Notes under the pieces: generated by a model
The model's database searches: none
What the model saw: only the letters and a program-made list of their open reading frames with translations
What the model was told of the DNA's origin: nothing
In this document: positions 1 through 11,924 of the stretch, in pieces
How the letters are laid out: the number at the start of each line of letters is the position of its first letter
Numbering within the stretch: position 1 is the stretch's first letter
Source: Megaleporinus macrocephalus
Taxonomy: Eukaryota; Chordata; Actinopteri; Characiformes; Anostomidae
Assembly (NCBI GenBank): GCA_021613375.1
Contig: CM038708.1
Span: forward strand, 30,209,559 to 30,273,558
Length of the DNA stretch: 64,000 bases
Direction: 5' to 3'
Translations under genes and position numbers: made by a program

Positions 1-926
1 TTTCTTGTAGCTATATGGATCTGTAACAGCGAATATGTCGCCAGTAGTTACATTGTTATTGCATGCATTGTTAATGCATAACAACAGAGCCATTACTTAT
101 TTTTAAATATAATAGTATAAAACCATTTTTGGGATACTCTCATAACCTCTCATAATAAGGTGTAAGTCTTTAATTGGATGGTTTTCTTCGTAGAATATGA
201 AAAATAGCCAATACAGAGTAAAACAAGTCAATTAGGAAAGAGCCCATGACGTATAAGAATGCGAGTTTGTTGTTTTCTGCTTGACCAAGAGTCCATTAGC
301 TGTTTTCACTGAAGCTAGAGGCAGAAGGGAGGTCTTCAGATGTTTGGCGGCAGGAAAATGAGAATTCAGCTTTGAACCTTGAGGGGCTACTTCAGGCTAA
401 TGACTGATATTGTGAGGTTGAGTTGAGTCCCCAGTGGATCTCTGCAAAGTCAGACCCATGTGAATTCTTAACAAGGCTAGTGGTGGTGGCTTTGATATTT
501 CCGGAATATCTTATACACTAATGGATTGAGGGGTGGAGTACAGGGGAGATATGGTACAAATTATAATGGCAAATGCTTTCTCTCCTTCTCTTGAGGAGAA
601 CTAGGACAAAGTTATAAAGAGAATGGAGTAAGTTAAAACAAAACTGAAGTTAGAAAGGACCTATTAAGTTTCAGGAGAAAAATGTGAGAGCAGCCGTATA
701 ATTAGAAAAGTTCTTCGCTTCAGGCCAGAATTCATTTATTGAGTTCCAGTCAATAGCTAGAAACTTATATTTGTGAGTGGATGCTTGATTTGAGGATGTC
801 ACATTCACTCAGCAAAGAGAAAGTGGCTATATCAGGCAAAACCAATAAGGCCTCTAAACAACCTGTCAGTTTGGTTAGTGAATTTTTTGCTTCTTTTATG
901 GTGTTCCAGATAGTATCTGAGCTGCA

Positions 927-958
<32 letters not shown>

Positions 959-2275
959 GATACTTTGAGGATATTTGCAAACATTCCCTCGATAAGAAGC
1001 TGAATAGTGCTCACTCTACTGCTTGTCTGGCTGAAATCTTAACTGCTTTTGCACTGTATGTGTGAACATACAATCCAACTCTAACTTCTCCTAAGACGCT
1101 CCAAAAATCTTGCTTGATGATGTTGCTTCTTCCCTGAGTCAGATTTTCTCCTCTAAATGGTCACTGCCAGGCAGAGGGGTAACTTTGTGATTTCAGTCTT
1201 ATTTCAGATATGATATGTGTAATTTTAATGCAGAACAATTTCAAACAGCAATTAAACAAACAAACAAAAAAAACAGTGACAAGAGTTTTTGACAATATTT
1301 GAGAACATACTTACAACATGATCAACAATTTATTGCTGTTACAAACCATGAATGAGAAAAGTTGGTTCAAGCTGGTTCACCTTATAACATTGACATAACA
1401 ATGCCATGAACATATTGAACATATCACATGTTGAACTGCCATACTGGGACATGTGCATTAATATTTACATTGTTATGTCAATGTTAAATATGGTGAAGTG
1501 TGACAACAATAAAATATAAATTAAAACTTTTTTTTTAGGTAGCCATGGGTAGGCCTAGGTGAGGCTGAATTTACCCAGGTTAATCATATTTACTCCAAAA
1601 AACAGGGAAAGAATATTTATTTAATAAAATTATGATAATGAAATATGAAATTTGATTTTTTTTTGTGAGCACTGTCAGTATTAGTCATGGTATTATAGAC
1701 AATAAAAGCACTGTTCCAGTGTCTCTCTATATTGTTTTCATTATAAAGGTTACATTTGCCAATTTTTATCAAAGTTAGCTAAAGTATCCTTTATGATGTC
1801 CATTGGAATAAGCTTTTATAAGCAGGTATTTAGGGTTATGTCAGTTATCATTACAAGCTTAGGTAGGTGTCCTGAAGCCTTATGAAGAGTACTCTACAGT
1901 AAAGTGTTACCAAAATTTTGTCTTAGTCATGTCATCTTTATTAGAAAAACAGCCCAGAGTTTCGGTTGCATTTATATGAATCAGGCATTCTGGTTGATTG
2001 CTATTGGTTTGTATCAACACAATGCTGAAACGCTTAAACAGGCGTATAGAGTAATGACTGCATGACAGTCAGGAGTTGGCTGTAGCCTAATGAAATGACA
2101 ATGCAAGTCATTTAGAAATTACATCTACCAAGTTTTTTTCACAGGTCTAAAATATATTTTTGCCTACTCCATACATTTACAGATGTAAGTGTAATGGCAT
2201 TTATAGCTAATAATAATAGCAAGAAATTAAGCTAAGAGTTTTTGATACAACAGCATAATACATTTAATTATTGTA
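1..2275. other. No gene recognised; AT-rich non-coding
   Basis: Apart from the TCTG tract I see no convincing exon, RNA gene or named repeat. The stretch at about 535-690 has a diverged relative at about 4810-4975. Confidence 0.5.
927..957. repeat. (TCTG)n microsatellite
   Basis: About seven and a half tandem TCTG units, ending at TCTAGA. Confidence 0.9.
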
Positions 2276-3305
2276 GCGACCGATTACTGGCTGGTGCTGG
2301 CCTGTCGAAGTTTAGTAGATTAAAAAAAGGGTAGTTTGTATATGTGTTGTTTGTGCTATTCCGTGTTTAATTATTATAGTGACAGATTACTGGCTGGTGC
2401 TGGCCTGTCGAAGTTTAGTAGATTAAAAAAAAGTGTAGTTTGTGTATGTAGTGTTTGTGCTATTCCGTGTTTAATTATTTTAGTGACAGATTACTGGCTG
2501 GTGCTGGCCTGTTGAAGTTTAGTAGATAAAAAAAAAAGTGTAGTTTGTGTATGTAGTGTTTGTGCTATTCCGTGTTTAATTATTTTAGTGACAGATTACT
2601 GGGTGGTGCTGGCCTGTCGAAGTTTAGTAGATTAAAAAAAAGTGTAGTTTGTATATGTGTTGTTTGTGCTATTCCGTGTTTAATTATTATAGTGACAGAT
2701 TACTGGCTGGTGCTGTCCTGTCGAAGTTTAGTAGATTAAAAAAAAGTGTAGTTTGTGTATGTAGTGTTTGTGCTATTCCGTGTTTAATTATTTTAGTGAC
2801 AGATTACTGGGTGGTGCTGGCCTGGCGAAGCTTAGAAGATTTAAAAAAAAGTGTAGTTTGTGTATGTAGTGTTTGTGCTATTCCGTGTTTAATTATTTTA
2901 GAGACAGATTACTGGGTGGTGCTGGCCTGGCGAAGCTTAGAAGATTTAAAAAAAAGTGTAGTTTGTATATGTGTTGTTTGTGCTATTCCGTGTTTAATTA
3001 TTTTAGTGACAGATTAATGGCTGGTGCTGGCCTGTCAAAGCTTAGAAGATTTAAAAAAAAGTATAGTTTGTGTATGTAGTGTTTGTGCTATTCCGTGTTT
3101 AATTATTTTAGTGACAGATTACTGGGTGGTGCTGGCCTGTCGAAGTTTAGTAGATTAAAAAAAAGTGTAGTTTGTGTATGTGGTGTTTGTGCTATTCCGT
3201 GTTTAATTATTTTAGTGACAGATTACTGGGTGGTGCTGGCCTGGCGAAGCTTAGAAGATTTAAATAAAGTGTAGTTTGTGTATGTGGTGTTTGTGCTATT
3301 CCATG
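2276..3305. repeat. 104-bp minisatellite, about 10 copies
   Basis: The motif GATTACTGG (or a one-base variant) recurs at 2282, 2385, 2489, 2594, 2698, 2802, 2907, 3012, 3117 and 3221, so the unit is 103-105 bp. Each unit carries a run of 7-9 A and the phrase GCTATTCCGTGTTTAATTAT. At least two unit subtypes are mixed: GGCTGG versus GGGTGG, and AAGTTTAGTAGAT versus AAGCTTAGAAGAT. The array stops abruptly at about 3305. Short open frames across it arise from the repeat and are not taken as genes. Confidence 0.95.
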
Positions 3306-6300
3306 TTAGGGTGTGGGGTTATTGTGTGAGTGTTTTGTGTTGGGGGTTAATCACTGTGAGGTTAAAGTGTATGGCTAATGGCGCTTGTCTGCTAGTGTCA
3401 ATAAAAGAGCACTTACTTACTTATGGAAGCATCATGGCCTCCCCTGTGCATTGCTCTTCATTGACTGTACATTGGGTCAGGACAAATCTGCAGGTTTGGG
3501 CACTCTGGTCAATTACAAGTTCAAAAAAAGTACACATCATTTAATGCACAATTACTTTTATTTTATGTTTTCCCCCTGATCATTTAAATTAATCTAAACC
3601 AAAGAAATTCAATACATAATATTTTTAGTGGAATTATTCATAAAAAAAAACGTAACCTGTTAATTTTTCTATTTTGATTAAATATGACCTAAACAGATGT
3701 GCATTACAAAATCCTGAGAGAGGCTCTGCCTTTGAAAGGACCAAATATTTACATGGAAACTCAGCTATGTCAACAGTATTTTGGCTGACATAATCTTATA
3801 ACACAATATGGTTCCAATGATAACGTGTATTACTGTGACCAGGGCCTTTGGAAGATCAACACAGATACCATTAGACTAACCTAAGAATAACAGTCAATGC
3901 TGCATGGCTGGATCTGTGGATGGACGAATGAATGGTGTAACCCTGGAATCCATCCTGAAGTGACCCGTCATAACAAACCCCCAGAAGGCCATGGATCCTA
4001 ACGTGACAGTGCCTCGCTGGTGTGCAGTCAGGTTGTCTGGTTCCCACACACTGCCTTGGTAGACTGGTGAGTGTTAGCTGTAAGCTAATGGCACTATATT
4101 TCTTATTCACTGGGCTGTGAAGGAAGAATGCAACAAAATAAAGATTGGGGCTTTCTGTTGCTCACTGTTTATGTTTGTCTCTTCATAAAGATCTGGTTGT
4201 TCTTTGTAGCCTTGCATTCTTTTATGGGCTGTTTGATAAAAAGAATAAGCCAAAAGGACAAAGGTTACTGCTGAGGAACTCCAGAGGTCAGTGCACAGGG
4301 AGCCTTGAACTGTGGGAAACACAGTGGTCTAGTTTATCTCAGTGGAAGTGCTATTACAAACTTGGTTTTATCTTGTAACTTAAAGCCGAACTCATTACGC
4401 TCTCTTTGCTCTTTATACACAGCACAATTACACAACATAATATAAGCCTAGAGGCCAGCCAGCTCCTTCAAAGTGCAGAAATAAGAGTTGAAGCCATTCA
4501 TGTAATTTTCCACTAATTGGTCCTGGTTTAGGAAGAAATTAGACGTAGGAATGTAGGAAATGTGTGTTACCGTTTCTTCAAGCTGGGTCTCAAGACATGC
4601 ATTTAGCTTATGTAAATAGTCCAGCAGTGAGGTATACATAAACCCCATAACCTTAGGTTGTCAGAAAGATGTCAGATAATTTGTACCTCTGCTAAGCAGC
4701 TACAAATCAAGGGTAAAGGATGTTTGCTGAAGATCATAACATGAACACAGCCTGTAGGAAGTGCTCTTGATTAAAAAACTGAGTAATCTGGTGGAGCAGC
4801 AGCAAAAAAGCAGGCATTCAGGGGAGGTATGGTATAAATTAGAATAGCAAATGCTTCTTTTCTTGAGGGGAACATAGGTTCTAAAAGAAATATTGCGAAG
4901 TAAACAAAGCAAACAAGGAATTGCCATTAGCTAAAACTAAATGAAATGCACCTCTCACAGGAGAAGGAAGTGTGGGAGAGAGAGAGAATATAATTTTGTC
5001 AATTGACTTCCTTCTGTTTTATGTACGGATTTCAGTATAGGGGGAATTATAATAATCCCCTTCGTCTTGTAATTAACATGCTGCTCATTACTACATTATT
5101 ATGCAGTTAAAATATGAATAAGGCATTTGCCAGAGCACTCTTGTGCATTATATGTAAATTTGTGTATTTATTGATAGGAGGATGAAACTGCTGCTTGTGC
5201 TTTAATAGGAATTGCCTAAAATTTTTGGCGTTATTAAGCACAGTTCATGCACACCCGACAAACACACACCACACAGATCTTCTTACTACATCAATCTTGA
5301 TTATCTCCATTTGGATAATAAGATAATTGGTGATTTATTATTGAGGCATGAATCAAATACAAAAAAAACACATTAAGGACCAAAAGCTCAGGTTTGGGTT
5401 GGATGCTTTCAACCAATTAATTCTACTGCTCAATTCATTCTAATACTTAACAAAGGCATAAAAACAAAAGCCAGTTAATTAACCAGTTATGGCTTCAATT
5501 CTTAACAAGGGCATAATAATGCTTACCTCAAATGATCTGCAGAATATTGTGATGTGCAATACACAAAAAATAATTCACTGTAGATTCTGCTTAACCAATA
5601 GTAAGAAACAGTCAGTTAATTACAGTTTGATTACTATTGGGTTGATAAGGCTTCAAAAGGGCTTTACAAAAGTGTTATTATCTTCCCTTAAAGGATTTGA
5701 TTAATTAATGCCAAGACGCATAAGGAAGTTTCAATTGTCCCAGTAGTGTGTGATGTTTGATATGTTTTATTAATAAAAACATTTTATTCTGTGTGTAATT
5801 CATCTTGTTTCTGAGAATCACAAATATTAATTCTTTATCATAGGTTCTGAAAAAATACTATTTTGGTTAGACTACCCCAAACCTTCACAAGGAGGTCAAA
5901 ATAATACCAATAATACCAATGCATTATATAATACCAATGTCAAAATAATACCAATGCATTTACTTAGAATTTGGCGTATATGTATTTATGGTTAGTTTTG
6001 TTAAAAAGAAAATTTTGTTCCTTGACATTTTATGGATATGACTATTCATTATGTGTAAAGGGTAAAATTAATTTACTACAGTTCAGCAAAAATATATGAC
6101 AGACAGATTTTGAAACGTAGTCTAGCTAGCAAGCTACTAGACCCAATACATAGCTAGCTAGTACATTCAGAGTGTTGTTCAACTGAATGCCTGTTGGATA
6201 TGTTATTGAAAAAAATAATAATAATGGTGGAGGAAACTAGGATGAAAGAGGACAATAGTTGAGGACAATTGAGGAAAACATCTAATGAATTAAAATGAAT

Positions 6301-6382
6301 TGAATTTCATCTTTATATACTGTATTAAATATTGAAACATAATTAGATTATAAATAAGATAAAAACAGGAGACCTTTTTGAG
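3306..6382. other. No gene recognised; AT-rich non-coding
   Basis: Only short open frames without coding character. The stretch at about 4810-4975 repeats the one near 535-690. A small local repeat of AATACCAAT units lies at about 5900-5957. Confidence 0.5.
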
Positions 6383-7297
6383 CAGGGCTGGACTGGTAAT
6401 CTGTAGTACCGGGAATTTGCCCCAAATTTTTTTTCTTCCCTTTTTTTTGAAGACAGCAGCAGCGGGCAGGTAGAGGAGCAGCCAGAGATACAGGCTTTTG
6501 ACAGAGAACCCAGAGACAGACTGAGCGGGAAAGTGTAGTACGTAAGTAGGTAGTAACGTTAGGATAACACAGGAACTTTCAGGTCAAGACTGAGAAGTGT
6601 TGGATGAGCAGCAAGTTTTCATTTTAGGCTACATCATAGCATTTTAGCTATTTAGGCTAAAGGTGTGTTGAAAGGCTGCACAGTAGTTTAAATTTGTAGC
6701 CTCTATTCTGCAGTTCAACATGTTTTAAAAACACACAAACAAGTGAAATACCAGATCTTAAAACTGCTAAATGAAGTAAAAGCTTTGCTATTAAAGCTTT
6801 ACTAAAGTAAGTGTATAAAAGTATTATTAGTAAAAGGTATGTCCACAGTAAGACAGTGTCAAATGCTGATGTGTTGCATGAGTTCACAAAGCAGCGCTGT
6901 CTGTTTTAGCCTGATCCAAATGCAGGTTCTAGCTTTTTAAAGAAGGGAGCACCTTTTAACCTGAAGAATTAGAATTAAGCTGCTAAATCTGGGAAATTTA
7001 GTAAATACATGAGTCGACAAAAGTGCTAGAACTACAGTATGTGTAAATTTACTTATTTGCTTTCCACAATGCTTATTTAATAAGATTCTAAAGTAATGAT
7101 TCACTGTAAATTTCTGATAAGGCCACAAGTTATTTTTAATATGATGCTGTTATTATTTGATAAATATTATATGATAATAGTAAAATACATTCCTTTGCGG
7201 AACACATACATACATTACTGGTCGGCTGTGCTCCGCTAATTATGACTGATCTAAGCCAAAAATGCCAGGGCCAATTTCTTGTTCCAGTCCAGCCCTG
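6383..7297. mobile_element. Non-autonomous hAT-like DNA transposon
   Basis: The left end begins CAGGGCTGGACTGG and the right end is its inverse CCAGTCCAGCCCTG, giving perfect 14-base terminal inverted repeats 915 bp apart. Flanking octamers TTTTTGAG and ATAATGAG agree at five of eight positions, which would suit a decayed 8-bp hAT target duplication. There is no transposase frame inside. A second, more diverged member lies at 29275-29819. Confidence 0.7.
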
Positions 7298-8585
7298 ATA
7301 ATGAGTCATTTTAATGCCATTCATGCATGTGTGTAGGTTCTTTGGTTCATGCGTTGTAGGTTTAATTGCACCCTAATGTATCTGTAAAATGGAATTCTGT
7401 TATATTGCCTAGAAAAAAAAAGGATAAAAGGTCAATGTCTTTTGAAGACCTCCACCTCAATCCTGCCAGACAGTTAAATATTACGTTATTGAGTGATTCA
7501 TCTACAAGATCTCTGCTTTCATTTGAGAGTTAGAAGCAGAAGTATGCAGAACCTGAACTGAATCCAGAGCTTTTGTTCTCCTGTGTGGAGAAGTCATCTG
7601 CAGTTGTGAAACCGGTATTCTTCCTCTCGAGGAAGAGCAGACACACGCTATAACCATTAGACAGGTCACACAGAACTCTGCCTGACTGCTCTCTGGGCTG
7701 GAGATAAGGAGGGGTTAACTGCTGCAGACACACCAAGACTGATCTGAAAGCCAGAGACAGAGACAGAGAGAGGAGTGAGAGTGAGGAAAGAAAGCTGAAG
7801 GAAAGCAAACACTTGAGAGAGAGATTGTTCTGCGTGCTGTGTTTAGAAGAGGTTTTGTTTATTCTTCTTCTTCGTGTGTGTTTATCTGTACAAGCAGTGT
7901 GAATTTTGCATCAGTTATAGTTCTCTGAAATCTGGTGTCCTTGCAATGTGAAGTTTTGCCTATTGTTCAACATTTCCTTTGAGATTCAGATACTGTTCTG
8001 AGTATTATATTTTCTTCCAGGTATATACATCTTAGGCAACTAAAGGAAATCATAATATAAGATTTGTAGATAAAGAAAGTCGCATAATACATGAGAACAG
8101 CTTGGTTGTAGGTTGGAATCCGTATCTGCTGTAGGTAGAACAGAGCTGAGTGCCACAGTTTTCACTGTCTGCTATTTATCCCATGTATCCTGCACATTAA
8201 AATAACTCATCTAGCAACTAATATGGGCTGAAACTTTTAATGTTATTGTATTAGTGCATGATCTTGTGTCAACCAGCTCCTACATGTAGTGAGGATACCT
8301 GACATAATATAAATAAGAGCAATAAATGTATTTCTTACGTCTTTATATTGCTCTCTGATGTCTATATAGAAGGTACATGCCTTTAATTGGAGTTTAGTTT
8401 GGACCTTTTGGTCCTAGAATGTAACCTGTTTTCTCTTTTTTGGTGAGCTCATGAATAATTTGATGAGTTGTGCTCTGATTGGCTGGTATACAGTGGGACA
8501 CCACGATGATGATGCAGAAGCAACATGTTAAAATAGACAATGACAGGAAAATGTAATAGAACCTCCGTATAAACAGAGAGTAAAT
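7298..8585. other. No gene recognised; includes a non-repetitive segment at 7440-7900
   Basis: No exon identified. The 7440-7900 part looks unique, with purine-rich sequence and sites resembling GATA (GGAGATAAGG) and GGTTAACT. It could be a regulatory element or an untranslated exon, but nothing in the sequence proves it. Confidence 0.35.
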
Positions 8586-8805
8586 CATTGCAGTCCAATG
8601 AAAAAGAAGTATCTCCAAAATAGCAACTTTATGGAAAAGGACAAAAACCTTACTTTTAGTTTAAGTCAACAGAACCAGAATTTTTTCCATGCTATTTCAG
8701 AGCATTTCTATTGGTCCAGTCATCATGTAATTCACACAATTCATGAAGTTCACACAGTGTAAATGGCAGCTTTCGTGTTCAAATTATCGAGAAAAAAAAA
8801 TTGGC
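8586..8805. mobile_element. MITE-like repeat, diverged copy
   Basis: Shares AAGTATCTCCAAAAT, CAACTTTA, ACCAGAATTTTTTCCA and GCATTTCTATT in the same order with the better-preserved copy at 10707-10919. Its ends are decayed. Confidence 0.6.
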
Positions 8806-8929
8806 AAAAATGGAAATGGGTAGTGACAATAAGTCTTCTTGTGTAGTCTTCTTGTGTAAATTAGACCTTGCTAAGATCAGATCTAACATTACCTGTACAA
8901 GCTACTTACTTTTAATCTTGACATCAACA

Positions 8930-9480
8930 CAAATTAAGGTGCTCTTTATTCAATAGATGCATAAAGGCACACACAGAACACTGAACAAAAGGGGGGGATT
9001 GTCTTCAGTCATACCCTTCACTCATATAATGACCACTCGCAACACAAAAACCCAGACAACACCCCTCACACCCTTTAAGTGACAGAAAACAACATTAACA
9101 ACCAAAAAGTCTCTTTCCAGGAGAAGGCGCACCTCCCATGATCCTTGTGGTGTGGCCATCAGCATGGCCAGACCTCACAGGGTCCTAGAAGCCAGTAGCA
9201 GGTCAGTACCGAGATTACTGTTCTTGAATCAGAACAATAGAAAGCATTTCCTGAAGAAAACTGTTACTGTTAAACCATGCATTTTATTGCTATTGGAGCT
9301 GCATCAGCACCGCTATAGCAAGTTACTCAGCAGCTGAATACCAGGGGGTATTTCACCTATTGCAGTGAACATAACAAAGATGATTGTGTTTTCCACTGAA
9401 GTTCTAATAACACTAAATAATGAATCTGCCAGAAGAGGTTTGGTGCCACAGAAGAACACCTAAAAATCCTTTCAAACGTT
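8930..9480. other. No gene recognised
   Basis: Starts with TTTATTCAATAG, possibly the reverse complement of a transcript 3' end, but no coding sequence can be joined to it. Confidence 0.3.
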
Positions 9481-9489
9481 CTCCCAAGA

Positions 9490-9690
9490 ATTCAATTCAA
9501 TTCAGTTCAAGTTTATTTGTATAGCGCTTTTATCAACGGTGTTGTAACAAAGCAGCTTTACAGAAGTTTGAAAATATGCAGTTGCAACATGTATCCCCCA
9601 CAGTGAGTGAGGAAAAAGTCCCTCGAGACTGGAGAAAGAAACCTTGAGAGGAACCAAGACCCGTCCTCCTCTGGTCAAACAAAAAAAAAG
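9490..9690. repeat. Teleost interspersed repeat (TTTATTTGTATAGCGCTTTT type)
   Basis: Contains GTTTATTTGTATAGCGCTTT, AACAAAGCAGCTTTACAGAA and GAAACCTTGAGAGGAACCA, phrases I know from very common repeats in fish genomes. It starts after short ATTCA-type repeats. I do not know its class with certainty. Confidence 0.6.
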
Positions 9691-9699
9691 AAAGGCTAA

Positions 9700-10700
9700 G
9701 AGAATATCTGTTTCAAGTCCGGATTGCAAAAGCTTTAGAAACTGCACAGGTAGAGGCAGTCTCTGACTGAGTCTGTATAAAAAAGTAAGCGAAGTGAAAC
9801 AGTCTCATCATATCTTAGTGAACCATTTAGGGATCATTATTTAAAAAAGTCTGTCGTTTTACCTCTGAGTTCACTGCTCTTGTGTAGACAAGACACAAGA
9901 CAATAGGAGAGAATCTGAATGTTAGTCAAGAGACTGTACGATGGCCTGTACGGTCTCCGCCTCCAACTGATTTTCTGAATATCAGAAATAAAAAGCTTCT
10001 GCTGTCCATTAATTCAGACCGATCCTAGCAGCAGGTATTTCTGTAATATTTGGTTGTCAAGTCTTCTGTTACACACTGAGAACAGCTGTGTCTCTGCTTT
10101 ACAGTAAATAGATTCATTAAAACAACTGTGGTAGTAAATGTCAGTCTCCCGGAGACTGAAGCTGTTTTTCTCCATCTCTTCATGAGCTTTAATAAATTTC
10201 TGACCTCATTTACCTTCTTAAATTTCCTTTTTATTTTCAATTTCCTCTTCCTTGTGTGCCTCTATTTTTCTCACTCCTCTGCAGCTCGAGTTTTCTTCCT
10301 TTTCTCTTTCTCTCTTTCTCACAAAGACACATACACAATCTCTCAAACTAATAAGATATTTATCTCCCGCATGAACGTAGATTTGCACACAAATGTAATG
10401 ATTTTTTTTTTTTTACAAATTAATTAAAGTTATTCTGTGAATAGAATGTCTTGTGTGCCTGGTGTCAGTGATGAAGTGCAGTTATGTCACTAGAAGAGAA
10501 ATCTTCTTCAACTGAAGCCTCATTACGTTCTTATAATTCATAGAGCTGATTATCCAGTAACAACAAATTATTCAGCAACTACAATGAGACTGTTAAACTT
10601 AACCACTTAACAAATCAGGCCTGTTTTATCCAAAGCCCAATTTGAGCTGGATTTGTTTCACCAGAGCAGGTCGGGATAGTAACAACATGCTGTGCAGCTA
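9700..10700. other. No gene recognised; pyrimidine-rich
   Basis: T/C-rich stretch at about 10180-10330 and a poly(T) run near 10400. No exon signature. Confidence 0.4.
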
Positions 10701-10706
10701 ATATTG

Positions 10707-10919
10707 TCGCTGTCCAAAGAAAGACAAGTATCTCCAAAATGCCAACTTTACAGGAGAGACCAAAACCTGTTTTCACTTTCACTGTAAGTCAATGGAACCA
10801 GAATTTTTTCCAAGCCAATCTAAAGCATTTCTATTTGCCCATTCATTATAAAGTTTTTACACAATGTTAACATCGTGTTCAAATGATGCAGAAAAAATAT
10901 TTTTTTCTTTGGACAGCGA
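10707..10919. mobile_element. MITE with TCGCTGTCCAAAGA terminal inverted repeats
   Basis: Left end TCGCTGTCCAAAGA and right end TCTTTGGACAGCGA are exact inverse repeats 213 bp apart, with no coding frame inside. Relatives lie at 8586-8805 and from 57719. Confidence 0.75.
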
Positions 10920-11359
10920 TGATAAAACCTTGATTTAGGCTAGCAAAGAAAATTCAACTAACCAAACACCTCCCAAAAAGAAAGAATACACATTGTCTTG
11001 TGGAAGGAACTTTTGAGATATTTAATTTTCATTCTCCTTCTTATTCAGCTTTCACCAAATATTTAAGTAGTCTTATCATGCACTTGAGGATTAGGGTATG
11101 AAGGGTATTAATCTGGAATTATTACCTAACAGACCTGTAAAAACTACAGACATGGCAGATTCACAATCACAAAGTTCACTGGTAACTGTTGAAATTACAG
11201 CACATCCTCAGGGAAAACTAATCCCGCTCAAACAGGACGTAGGACTAAAGAATGTAGCTACTTGTAAAGTAATGCAAACTGACATAGTAATTCTTATACG
11301 AGAGAAGAGTATAACAGTCTAGCCCTGCTAACTGATTGTGGCCATTTAATTTAAGAGCT

Positions 11360-11362
11360 TTT

Positions 11363-11393
<31 letters not shown>

Positions 11394-11395
11394 TC
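11360..11395. repeat. (TTTA)n microsatellite
   Basis: About eight TTTA units, with more degenerate TTTA/TTTG sequence following to about 11500. Confidence 0.85.
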
Positions 11396-11924
11396 ATGTG
11401 TGTTTGTGTATTTATTTATTGTGATTCATCCAAGATTATTTTTGGACGGCAAACCTTTTTTGACTTTATTCTTTATACATTTATTTATTTGTATATTTAT
11501 TTTTTTGGATGGCAAACTTTTTTTTTTTCACTATTGTTTCCGGCGTTGGGACAACAGAGCTGACGGATCACATCTAAAACTTTTCACAAACATTAAAACA
11601 ATTAGTTGGTCCTCTGCTTCATCACATGTGGAGCTACACTTCCACTACATCTCCGAAAGCAGCTCAGACTGACTTGCAGGCATTCAGGCTTGTGAAGTGA
11701 AAGATCTAATGAAATCTGAGCTCCTGAAGGATGTGATTAAACTCTGTTTTCCTTTTGCTTTTCAAAAAAAGAAGCCTTGAATGACATTGTGATGTCTTTA
11801 GTGCAGGTTTGACGGGAAAAGATTAAGTGAAAATAGTTCATATTTTCTTGCTGCTTAAAACTGCAAGTTTCCCAATTAGTTCTTATACTGGCTGTGCAGT
11901 TTTGCAGCTTTTTGTAATTTAGTC

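Noticed and set aside
2649..3274. Overlapping frames with 35-residue repeats
   Set aside because: They arise because some minisatellite units are 105 bp; units of 103 or 104 bp break the frame, so selection on a protein is unlikely.
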